DNA of 64,000 nucleotides from Diadema setosum (Eukaryota; Echinodermata; Echinoidea; Diadematoida; Diadematidae). Below are positions 22,431 through 32,840 of this stretch, piece after piece. Position 1 is the first letter of the stretch, and every line of letters starts with the position of its first letter. Both the position numbers and the translations under genes were made by a program. The stretch is taken from positions 22,889,494-22,953,493 of the forward strand of contig CM067059.1 of the NCBI GenBank assembly GCA_033980235.1, read 5' to 3'. The notes below the pieces were generated by a model, which made no database searches, was not told the DNA's origin, and was given only the letters and a program-made list of their open reading frames with translations.

Positions 22431-22663
22431 CCTAGGTAGGAGCACCAAGACTCCACTCCCATGCATAGTCTCCAGGTCTGCCACGGTCTGGCAGGGCGAG
22501 AAGCGGTGGACGCCGATCTTCTTGGAACTTGAGGCCAGTTTGGCGAAGAGTATCCCGGTGGATCGTAGGAGTTTTGCATGTCGCGGGTATTTGGCGATGA
22601 TTTTCTGCTCCAGTTCGTCGCGCGTCCAGGCGCGGTCAAGTCCTTTCTCAAAGGAGCAAGTTC
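22431..22663 (-). CDS. Exon 2 of duplicated minus-strand gene, copy 2
   Basis: The counterpart of 9921-10153: acceptor ATGATGTTGGCAG, same length of 233 bp, same possible donor AGG|GTAGGC, same phase. The protein differs from copy 1 only by Ile for Val in QKIxAKYP. The third-position bias of the differences supports the frame TCSFEKGLDRAW...VLLPR over the overlapping one. If joined to exon 1 at 27728-27857 and the EEP frame at 20387 and below, the product would be about 520 residues. Confidence 0.7.
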
Positions 22664-23934
22664 CTGCCAACATCATTAAAAAAAGAACTTATAGTTAAAG
22701 GGAAAGTTCGGGCGAATTTCATAATTTCAAATCATGAAGTACATAAATCGACAGATCCATGTTTAGATTTGTGGAAGTAATTATGGTCCTTGAGCAGAGA
22801 AACCAATACTCTGAAAACCCCAAAACAAACACTGAATAAGGATGCTGACATAGCAGCTTCACCATAAGAAGGCATGAGTGGGGGCTCACCATAAGAATGC
22901 TCGAGTAGGAGGCTCGCATCATTTCAGAAATGTAGCAATGTAACCCATTACAATACCGCTTGCTTAACTTAAGGTCACGTGTAGAATTTATGCATGCCAA
23001 GTTCTTCTTTTGTTCTGCTTACTTGAGCCTCCACTTATGCATTCTCATGGTGAAGCTGCTGTGCCACCATCCTTGTTCATTGTGATTTGTTATGAATAAT
23101 TTTGAAAACATTTTTATTCCTTATCCCAATCACTACAAATTATGAAACTCTGTACCAAGTATAACCGATTTATAGTTGTTCAAATGTAAAAGTCTGAAAA
23201 TCAGCCGGAATTCTCCTTTGATCAAACAGCTTCTTTCTGATAGGGATTGAAGAACAGCGATTGAACAACCTGCATGAAGAATCGACCAAAGGCAATATTT
23301 AGTGAGTCGTAGAAAAGAGGTTACAGAAAACCAAGGTCTTTGCGAAACTAAACGAAACCAGACAAAGAAATTATAGAGTTATGTAATCTTCATTCGACTT
23401 TGTGCGTACGCCTCGTAGGCCTACAATTATCCTGAATGTTGCAAAGGAGTTTACACAACGATCTTACTTTGTCATTCATTGTGTATGGCAAAGCAATGTT
23501 TACATCATTTTTTTTTTTTTGCATTCACATCCCGACAAACATTGTGATTACTGCCTGAAAAGGGAAAGGGCGAGAAAGAAGATGAAGAAGAGAAAGAAGA
23601 AAAAGAAAAAAATAAGAAAGACGGCCATGATGAAGCAGTCAAGGAACTGAGCCTTAATTTTGGTGAATGGTGAACGTGTTCGTAGTTCGAGCTTGATAAT
23701 AATAACAATCATGTATGGACGGATGAATAGTTATCACGTCCAATATGGTGTCACAAGTGTAAAAGAAATGACTTTCCACTAGTAGCACTATCAATATTCT
23801 TCTGATACGTAAATAAATATTTGATATTATACTCCACATACTAAGAATCTGTCGACAGGATTGGTCTAAAGCTGATCACGTAATAAAGCGTAGTTTTACC
23901 CATCACATCACCTGAGAAGAAAATTTCGTTCACT

Positions 23935-24459
23935 CAATAGCCGGGTTCACACGTACATCAGTTAGCGGGATACAAATCTCGAGATTTGCATCGCGATCGT
24001 CATCCCGAGTTTTTTGCACGTGTGGACAGAAAAAACCCGAAAATTAGCGGGATAAGCATCGCGATGCTAATCCTAAGAAATCTTGCGCTGGTTCATCAAT
24101 TAGCGGGATAATTGGCCCCGCGCTGGTACGTGTGAACGGTCGGGATTAGAATCTCGAGTTTTTATATCCCATCATGCAATGCGCACATCACAACAGGGAG
24201 GCCTCTGCGAAGGACAAAGGGAAGTGCGCGCAGGTAGTGATAGAGAAGGGCACTGTGTGACCCAGTTGGCAGGCTTTGCTGTTATCTCTATCGGCAATTA
24301 GCGGGATAATTTGGTACGTGTGGACGCTCGCCAAATTAGCGGGATACCGATCGCGATCGCTATCCCGCTAATTTGGTACGTGTGGACGCTCGCAAAAAAA
24401 CTCGGGATGAGCATCGCGATCGTCATCCCGCTAATTTGTACGTGTGAATCCGGCTATTG
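23935..24459. mobile_element. MITE with CAATAGCCGG ends and TTAGCGGGAT subrepeats
   Basis: The left CAATAGCCGGGTTCACACGT and right ACGTGTGAATCCGGCTATTG are inverted repeats with one mismatch. The interior repeats TTAGCGGGAT and GCATCGCGATCG many times in both orientations, a structure typical of non-autonomous DNA transposons. It has no counterpart in copy 1. No coding frame. Confidence 0.85.
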
Positions 24460-24529
24460 TTTCGCTAATCCCTTAGTCCACACAGTCCTAACGCGTGATA
24501 TAACTTACAATTTCGAGTACGCGCGAAAT

Positions 24530-24602
24530 AAAAGTGCATTGCACTGTGGTCTATCGTTTGACCCGGGTCAAGTGATAGACCACAGCGCAACGCACTTTTA
24601 TT
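24530..24602. repeat. Imperfect palindrome around GACCCGGGTC
   Basis: Arms of about 33 bp (AAAAGTGCATTGCACTGTGG and its near inverse) meet at GACCCGGGTC. It is found only in the copy-2 insertion. Confidence 0.8.
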
Positions 24603-24770
24603 TTGGTGTTGGCCACGCGTGGGGCGCGGAGCAAATTCGTTGTTTTGTCATACGCGCTTACGTCTAAAGTAAACTACGTAGCCTAAGCCTTGAGGATACC
24701 TAAAGACAGCTAAAACGGTTTCAGATGTGGAACAAAATGGGAATATCTAGGATCCTAGATGTGGAATATA

Positions 24771-24943
24771 AAGCAAATAATCAACTTTTAGTTTCAGGCA
24801 ATGAGACAAACTATCACTTCCTCGGCGATCTGAAATGTGTACGCTATCTTTCCTCAACTGCGCTTCGGAAAGATAGCTACATTCAGATCGCCTCGGAAGT
24901 GATAGTTTGTCCCATCACCTTCACCAACGTTGATTATTTGCTT
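24771..24943. repeat. Inverted repeat with AAGCAAATAATCAAC ends
   Basis: Outer ends AAGCAAATAATCAAC and GTTGATTATTTGCTT are perfect inverses, and an inner arm at 24803-24852 pairs with 24867-24912. It could be a small MITE. It is the right part of the 1.1-kb block absent from copy 1. Confidence 0.7.
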
Positions 24944-25941
24944 ACTCATACCATCATGTATCCACTTACTCTAGACATGAGTTTATATACGGCCATTACA
25001 TTAAATCAGTGTTCCCCACGCCCTTTCACAGATCAACTTCATCCCATAGCATAACACTCATCTCACTTCGCTGCACCCCTCTGCACGACTGCTATACATC
25101 ACTCAATGAGCAGCAAAATTTATAAAGCGCTTTATTTCATGTTGCACGATAATATTTTGCTCTTCGTGTTAGCTTACGTATGTGTTGAATATCGTGTATA
25201 ACTGTATATTGATCTTGACTGTTTGCTTGTTTTCATTTTCCATTTCACAAGATGGCTGGATTGCCCATAATTCAGCTGCGCCAGCTGGTCTTCCATGGGG
25301 TCTAGTTGCTTGTATTATATAAGGCGGGTCACTTCACCTGATTGGACACCCTGCTCTTTGCGATGAAATGAATGAAGCGAGACCTGAATCTTTTATAATT
25401 ATACGACGTCAGGGGTTGTGACTCTTTCAAGACCTCCATTCCATGTCCTGTCCGAGGGACAATCCGGGGGACACTCTTCTACGTAATCTTCTATACAATT
25501 TTCCAGACACTAGGGCCCTATATTATGTCGAATATTGTTACTTTGCATTAATAACGGAGGGGCAATGTGAAGAAAAGGCTTCACAAACAATATTCTGAAT
25601 AGGAAGAAGGTCTACACTGTTGTTTGCTGTATAGTTGTTGAGTTGTTGAATTGATAAGGGTCTAAACAGGGTCTTTATTTTTGTGAAGATATAGTACATA
25701 CTCTCTTTCATGGCATCTCAGAGTGATAGGACACTTTACAAGCAAGCAGATTTTTCAAATTAATCTGAATCTAATTGAAATCATTCTCATATTTCAAAAA
25801 AAAAATAACAACAAATACAATACATATCACTGGACAAAAGACATCAAAATCATCGGATTACAATTGAATACATAAAAGACAAAAGTATTGCCATAAAACT
25901 ATGCAATGATATCAGGGCGAATCAACAAGGAACACAAGGCT

Positions 25942-26274
25942 ATAAGCCAGTTCACAGTTAGCACTAGTCTGCAATGACCTCTCCAACCACAGACTTTGCA
26001 AAACATGGAATAGTCCTCAAGAAGAGCAGTTGAAAACAGCAATGCAGGAAGTGTTAATTCACATGTCAGTTCTGCATGAATGGTTTTTGTTAATGTTGCT
26101 GAAAAGAATGTACATTCACCTGTAAATACCAATCTGCACCTGGTTCATTTACAACACAGTTGTCAAGAAGCCCTATCTAGGTTTTGAATACCTCAGTTGC
26201 AAATCCATTTCAAGAGAAGGTCTGCAAGGACCTTTATCTGCACATGCTCAGATTGTAACTGTGAACTGGCTTAT
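25942..26274. mobile_element. MITE with perfect 19-bp inverted ends, copy-2 specific
   Basis: ATAAGCCAGTTCACAGTTA at the left is exactly inverted at the right. The corresponding site in copy 1 (about 12300-12305) is empty. It is 333 bp long and non-coding. Confidence 0.9.
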
Positions 26275-26354
26275 TAGTGAGTATACGACGAAACCAAAGC
26301 TTAGGTCCTTTACGAGTCCCTCGGAGTGAAATATGATGATTTTTTAATCGACCA

Positions 26355-26430
26355 CCAACACACACACTCGCACACGCACACACACGCACACGCACACACA
26401 CACACACACACACATGCACACACACACACA
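26355..26430. repeat. (CA)n microsatellite
   Basis: CA repeats with CG interruptions, the counterpart of 12379-12443. Confidence 0.9.
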
Positions 26431-26521
26431 CCCACGCAGAAACACAGGCCTAACCTTTCCAACCTTGACAAGTTGGTTTATTGGATGACCTAACGAGATA
26501 TTTTGAATCTTTCAATGTAAT

Positions 26522-26767
26522 GCAGGGGCCGCGGAAGCGGGGGGGGGGGGGCTGGGGGGGGGGGCTGCAGCCCCCCCCCCCCCCCACACTTTTGGTTCGT
26601 CAAAAAAAAAAAAAGTCACAACACTCATGAATTTCAATTCCCAAAGATTCCGCCCTTAGATTCTTCCCGTCTAAGCGGGGGGGGGGGGGGGGGGGGGGGG
26701 TCTTGACCTTGACCCCCCCCCCCCCCGGTCCCGCAGCCCCCGCACACTGAAAAACGTTCCGCGGCCC
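26522..26767. mobile_element. hAT-like MITE with G/C runs, copy-2 specific
   Basis: The ends GGGGCCGCGGAA and TTCCGCGGCCC are inverted and flanked by ATGTAAT on both sides (26515-26521, 26768-26774). The site is single and empty in copy 1. Very long G and C runs inside would pair. The 7-8 bp duplication and CAGGGG-type start suggest hAT relatives; that is inference. Confidence 0.7.
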
Positions 26768-27727
26768 ATGTAATATACATGTATCTGTATACTGATTTAT
26801 GTATAGAGATAAACAGTATATACGCGACTCCGTATGATCAGGTATGATATTGACCAAAGTATTTACATGTACCAGGGAGATGGGATCCCACCTCCTTGCA
26901 TGTACGCAGCAACAATGGCATTGTACGTAGACGACCAGCAGGTAACGCCACCGAGTAGTCTGGTCCTCGTAACCCCGGATGCGGGGAATCCCCGGCGTTC
27001 TATACGGACAACGCTGCAAAAATTAACTACCAGTACCAGTGCATAACACAAATGTATATTTAAATCGAAAGAGAAAGAGATGTGGAAGGTGCACAGAGAA
27101 AGATATGGAGGGGGGGGGGGGGGACTTACGAAAGGAGAAGAAGATACGCACATAAAGCGTCCACCGTATGATAAAAATGGGGATATTTGTCAGAAATCCC
27201 GGGCAGAAATTCTAATTTCTACCCCGTGGAGGTGTGCAGCATCATTGTATATCAACTTATTCATGCACTGCAAATCTGGTGTCTGATTTGATTTGATTTA
27301 AGTTATTCTCTGTATGGCATCATTTACAATATTTTTTAGCAGTGCAATCAAACATAATATATACAAATAATAATGATACTCACAAAATTGTAGTATCTAC
27401 AATTTCAACAATCTTTATTACACATAGTACATGAGTTATAAAGTACCATACAGAACGGTTGCCAATAATATAAGCTTGACCCTTTGGCAACCAATGATAA
27501 TACGTTAAGGCAATAAGAGAAGGGGGTCCAACATGATGCTCTCGCTTGGAAAAGAGGGATAATGAAAAAGAGACAGAAAGAGTTAAGGTTCTGGATTATA
27601 TCCACGGACTCGCAGTCCACCAACGAGATACAAATGAACATCGTGCCGTTGACTGGAAACTGCATGTCAAACTCTGATTATGCTGATCGTGAGAAATTGG
27701 GACTCGCCTCCACTGTTCTAAACTTAC

Positions 27728-27857
27728 CGAATCCTTTGGTTTGCAGTTTATCACGCATCTCTGGGCTCGGGTATATGTTCTCATCGCGATATGATGGAGG
27801 AAGAAGAAATATTCCAGATTTCACACTCCAAAATCCACTTTTCTGTGCTCCCGGCAT
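27728..27857 (-). CDS. Exon 1 of duplicated minus-strand gene, copy 2
   Basis: ATG at 27857, with the same upstream in-frame TAG and the same donor G|GTAAGT as copy 1. There are 43 codons, with Gly for Glu in the KSxFW word and Thr for Ala in QxKGF relative to copy 1. It splices in phase 1 to exon 2 at 22663. Confidence 0.65.
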
Positions 27858-28186
27858 ATTTCTCTATTCTTTTTTCCTTCGCTCTCGCCCCCGCTCCTCC
27901 ACACGTGTAATCGTATAATAGTCATGAAAGTACGCCTCGTCCACTTCGTGATTGGGACGCTGAATACTGTACCAGCAAACAGTCTTGTATTGATAAAAAA
28001 ATAATGTCCGCAAACTATGACTATACCACTGTGGATGAGGGTGTACTAGACTTATCGATTCGGAGGGACTTCGCAACTTTTTTCCCCCCTTGGTTGCACT
28101 TCCGTGATTTCGATAGACAGAAATGCTTACAGTTCACTGGACATCCGTTTGTGTCACTTGCCAATCTTTCTGCTCAAGTCTGTCAG
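27858..28186 (-). promoter_or_regulatory. Probable 5' UTR/promoter region, copy 2
   Basis: The counterpart of 13810-14137, with few differences. Similarity ends at 28186, beyond which sequence is unrelated to the region upstream of copy 1. No core promoter element can be named. Confidence 0.35.
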
Positions 28187-29814
28187 ATTTTTGGCTATTA
28201 ACAAGAGCTTCCGGATTGATATCAATCGGGCATTAACAGTGTTGACATCTTTTCATCCTGTTCTGCGGGTTCCGCACAACTAAATTACAGCATGAACAAG
28301 TAACTATATACAATGTATATAAGCTTCAAAGCAGGACGTTTCCCCAAAAGCGTATGCAAAATATATTATTGACACACTGTGAACATTAGGAAGGAAAATG
28401 GAAAATACGTTTAGAAATTAGGCACTTTTTAAATATTGTTTCCTGGCGGCCCTTCCCGAGATGAAATCCCCACACTAACAATTGATATCATTATTTGCAA
28501 CGACAGAGACAACAATATGCAATTTATTTCAATTAAATGTCAAGTAAATTCAAGGTTTATTTAATTTTTCAACACATCACAAATTACCAATGTATTCAAA
28601 TGAAATGATGATGCAGTGAAATCAATTGGCAAATATTATCATTCTTTAAAACAAAAATGTTTCCATTATAATAATAAAATGTAAGATAACGACATGGATT
28701 AGCCCATTAAACAGCAGAGGTTGTAATGTGCAGGTCTCTCAAAGGAAACACAAATAAATGGATATGGACTATTTTGCCTTATCAGGGAATAGGATCAGAA
28801 GCGCTTTCAGTGTCCTAGAAAATTCTTATTCAGGGTAAAATGTACTCAATGATTTCTTCACACTGTTCTATACTTTCGCGCCATCACGACATGTATATGA
28901 CATGCTGGATTTTTTTTTTTAATCGAAGCCAAATGGTGCTCTTTAATGCATATTTTTTCTTACAATCCCTTCACACAGTGATTGTACAGGAGTTCTTATC
29001 ATGTACAGAAGGTACAGAAGGGATACGGAATGAACCAAATCTGGTTTGTAGCTAATTTTCTTCACACATCATGTTTCACCAGTATTGCTGGCTTTTCTTG
29101 ATCCATTATCATGATTCTGTTTGGGGCAAGCTTCTCGTGTAAGAGAAATGCAATTTGAGCCTTTTAGTAACTATACTTCAGGGATTGTCTGAGTTAATTA
29201 TGTTTCATGCACTCAGCTTGCTCAGGTACATTGCAGCTGTTGGTCGAGCAAAATCTTCTTAGTTTCCGATAGGGGCACAGTTGTCTGTTGGTAAATCACT
29301 TAATGGGTTCATTATGTTATAAAGTAACCATTGGTGTCGATGTTGAATCTACTAACCCCTCGTTTGGGGCTTTGTGGAAAAATTAACAGCCCGTAGAAAA
29401 AAAGAACAACTAAATCATGCTTTGAAAAAGAGACAAAAAAATGGGAAGAAAATATGTATGACACCCCCACAGAGCAAACATGATTTGGCAAGGATATCAA
29501 GGAGTGTGAGACGGCCTATTCAAAATAAAAGTAACAAAAGAGTTGAACAGAAGAGTTGTACGTCAACATGAAAGAAGTGTAAGCTGAATAAAAAGCATGG
29601 TGCGTGTTGCTCGACATGGGTCCCTCAAACAAAGCTCGATTAGACTTTGGACATCACCTCCAAAAGTGTGGGAATATATGGTTTGTTGTTGTTGTGAGTT
29701 AGGGTTTTATTGAATTACTGAATGAGGAATGTAACTGAAGGTCGTGTGTGTAACACGTGGCTGCATGCTATGGTCGGCTCGCGATGCCAATCAATATCAT
29801 TTACCGTAGTGGAT
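28187..29814. other. AT-rich non-coding region
   Basis: T and A runs and short open frames without motifs. No splice-bounded coding block convinced me. Confidence 0.5.
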
Positions 29815-30790
29815 CAATATCTATATAGGTGCTTCTGTTGATAACAAGCGTTCATGGAAATGTCATGTTAATAGGGTTTGCAAAATTATTTCACGTAATA
29901 TAGGTGAAATAAAGAGGTTAAAGGGATGGTACAGTATTGGTGGAGATTAGCTTTTTGTGAGATACCAAGAAAACACTTACGATATAGTAGGGCCTACGGA
30001 GCATACCATTTTAAGAGGAATTCAAAGTTTATTTGATGAAAATCGGGTTTGGAATGACTGAAACATACAAAAAAAAAAGTAAAATAAAGCGATCGTAATA
30101 AAGTGTGGGTCCCAAACTTTATTAGAATCGTTCTATTTTGGATATCTCGGCCATTTCAAAATCAATGTTCATCAAATAAACGTTGAATTCCTCATAGAAT
30201 TACATGCTTTTTCCTATTTCATAAGAGGTTTTGCATTATCTCACCAAAAAAAAAAAAAAAAAGTTAGAAACCTGAAATTAGGTCTCAACCAAAACTATAC
30301 GATCCCTTTAAGATACTGGCTTCCTACATCTGTATTGATGATGTTATAGTCAAGTTTGATATTACTGTAGGCCTATATATCTGAAATTCCGGAATATCAG
30401 CTTGGGGCAATCCCTACCAGACATTACCAGATAAAATGTTATTATTGCAAAAGAAGACTCTCAGAACTGTTTAAACCTTCACCCACAAACGCATATTGAT
30501 GCTTTGTTGAAATCTTGAAGATAAAGGATTTGTACGGATTTAAACTTGGTCAGTTTATGTTTGATCATAACAGTAATCATTCCCCAAGATATCCCACGAT
30601 TCATTTCATCGAAATAGTCACGTTCGCAAATTCCTATATAGACGACCATCTCCACTTATTCGGAGCAGTATACTGTACATCCAAAATGCATTAGTTTATC
30701 AGGTATATCCGTTTATTAGATGTACTGGACCCAAACTTTGGAATAACCTTGACAACAGGTTAAAAGAATCTTGTAAACTCGTGTAAATAT
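29815..30790 (+). pseudogene. LINE reverse transcriptase C-terminal relic (CR1/Jockey-like)
   Basis: Plus-strand translation in shifting frames gives the post-catalytic end of a non-LTR reverse transcriptase: a YIGASVDNKRSW-like block (usual form YLGV-D-LSW), CKIISRNIGEIKRL, LPTSVL, WGNPYQT, LLLQKKTLR, and finally GPKLWNNLDNRLKESCK. Several stops and frameshifts are present. A MITE at 29918-30311 interrupts it. The 5' part, including the catalytic site, is missing, as in a typical 5'-truncated LINE. Confidence 0.8.
29918..30311. mobile_element. TTAA MITE, family 1 (element C), nested in LINE relic
   Basis: Left TTAAAGGGATGGTACAGTAT, right ATACGATCCCTTTAA. Removing the element plus one TTAA lets the LINE reading frame run straight through the site, which shows that TTAA is the target duplication. 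It carries the usual internal palindromic block around the AAACTTTATTAGAATCG words. Confidence 0.9.
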
Positions 30791-31420
30791 AAACTAAGAT
30801 TTCTCTTTTAATTATTTGCTTTCGGCAAACAATAACAGATATGTTTTTTTTAAAGGAGTAACATGAATGCTTTCACCTGTTCTGACAATAGAGTGGAGTG
30901 TTCTATCATAATACAGACCTCACTACATTCTATTCTGCTCCGTTTGATTCCTTCTGTCCTCTAGCTTCTTGTACTTCGTTGTTTTGTAATGTCATTGTGC
31001 TGTCTCCTTTGTTCGACGTCGCGTCTTTTGTCAGTGTATTTATCAGCCTTTTCTCTCTTTTTTTTTACGTGTGTGTGCGAATGCATGCGCATGTGTGTAG
31101 ATATCTACTATTGTGATTTTTTTTCACCACTCTTTTGTTGGGTACACACGGCTCAGCGAATAGTGCCTGAAGGTTGAACCCCGCAATTGAACATTGTTAG
31201 ATTAGTCTTTTTTGTACTTTAAAATGAATCCTGTTTATAATGATTTAATGTTACTTGTATGTTTTTAAATGATTCACGTATTACAACCCTTGCTTTTTAG
31301 TATACCACTCATTTCCATACTTTTCTGTCAACCTTCAAAGGATGCATTTGTGTTCTTAGTTATCGTACTTAATTGTAAATATCATATCTAATCATGCACT
31401 CTATATGATCCACAGTTTGT
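30791..31420. other. T-rich flank of the LINE relic
   Basis: Possibly the LINE 3' UTR. No clear tail repeat. No gene seen. Confidence 0.35.
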
Positions 31421-31511
31421 TATGATGATAATAAGAGTAATATTGATGACAAAGATGATGATGATGATGATGATGATAATGCTAATAATGATAATGAAAA
31501 TAATAATAATG

Positions 31512-31572
<61 letters not shown>

Positions 31573-31618
31573 CAATAATAATAATAATAATCGTAATAAT
31601 AGTAGTAGTAGTAGTAAT

Positions 31619-31694
<76 letters not shown>
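31421..31694. repeat. Large ATG/TAA trinucleotide microsatellite
   Basis: About 270 bp of GATGATG then AATAATA units. The long open frames here (poly-Ile, poly-Met) are repeat artefacts. Confidence 0.95.
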
Positions 31695-32633
31695 TAACGC
31701 TCAACATACCCACTCACAGGTGCTCAAGGCGCTCACAATTAATGTTTTTAACCACATGCACAATCCGTTCCTATATAACAGCTGCAACATGTTCCTCCTC
31801 AAAGAAAAGTAGACCAAATGTGCATTTTTTAGTTTTCTCTTGAAGTCACACTTTTACCGCTGCAATGTGGCACTGCTGCAATTCATGCTTTGACGCCCTC
31901 TTACGGCCACTTACTGTGCAACTAAAAGTATGCACATTCTTTTTAGTGAGCGGAGAAGACGTAATGCTCGTACAGGAGGCTGTCAAAGAATGTTTCATGG
32001 GATGTAAGGGACTGGAGAGAACGATGCAAACCCAAGAATACATTGAAATGTAAAGAGCGGCCTTTCATTTGCAAAGTGATGGGGGGGGGGGTCCCAGTAA
32101 AGTCCGATTTAGGATTATAACTCTACTTCACAATCTGATAGATATCTAATGTGTGTGCTCATCTTTCTAAGATTGTCTATCAGGCTGTTTTCTTCTGTTA
32201 TATACGTCGTGATTTGTAAAGTTGCAGAAAGCGACAAATACGATGAAATAGGCCTACAATAGGGATACTAAACGAATACCGAAAAGGCTATGCAACTCAT
32301 AAAAGGAACTTATTATGCAAACACCATATAAAAGAATAGTCTTACTTCATTTCATTTAATTTATTTTCTCATTCCAACAACAACAAAAAATATATACAAT
32401 CATAAGCATAACACGATTGTCTGAATTCTAAGGGGTAGAAAAAAATAATGTTAAAAATATTAAACTATGTGTAACTAAAGAAGAATATGGCATACACCAC
32501 TAGTGCCTACGTATCATTAAACTGTCAGGTAGTGTAAGCCTATAGAGGCCTTCGCTCAATACATTAACTTTTTTTTTTTTGGGGGGGGGGGGAGGGGGAG
32601 TTACTGAAACGATTTTATTGACTGGGCTTCTCG

Positions 32634-32637
32634 TATA

Positions 32638-32704
<67 letters not shown>
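32634..32704. repeat. (TA)n microsatellite
   Basis: About 35 TA units, almost perfect. Confidence 0.95.
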
Positions 32705-32707
<3 letters not shown>

Positions 32708-32780
32708 GAGATTATTCCATAACTTGGGTGCAATAACAGCGAATGAGAGGTCTCCACAGGGCGTCTTGGTGCGGGGTTTG

Positions 32781-32840
32781 TTTCTTCTTCTTCTTCTTCT
32801 TCTTCTTCTTCTTCTTCTTCTTCTTCTTCTTCTTCTTCTT
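32781..32840. repeat. (TTC)n microsatellite
   Basis: Perfect TTC repeats, about 20 units. Confidence 0.95.

Larger units (their letters stand above)
22664..27727 (-). other. Putative intron 1, copy 2
   Basis: About 5 kb, longer than in copy 1 because of MITE and palindrome insertions. It contains an AAG-rich tract, a CA microsatellite and long G/C runs. No other coding exon was recognised. Confidence 0.5.
15779..28186. repeat. Segmental duplication, copy 2 (12.4 kb)
   Basis: The direct counterpart of 2812-14137. Insertions private to this copy are a hairpin expansion (16574-16668), a 1.1-kb block around 23840-24945 holding a MITE and two palindromes, a MITE at 25942-26274, a hAT-like MITE at 26522-26767 and a 39-bp micro-palindrome at 26867-26905. 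Shared features are the EEP frame, exons 1 and 2, the fold-back element and the microsatellites. Confidence 0.95.

Noticed and set aside
2812..28186. CRISPR-like or satellite array explanation for the repeated 12-kb blocks
   Set aside because: There are only two long collinear copies with private insertions, which is a segmental duplication.
31388..31717. Long poly-Ile / poly-Met open frames
   Set aside because: Pure trinucleotide repeat translation.
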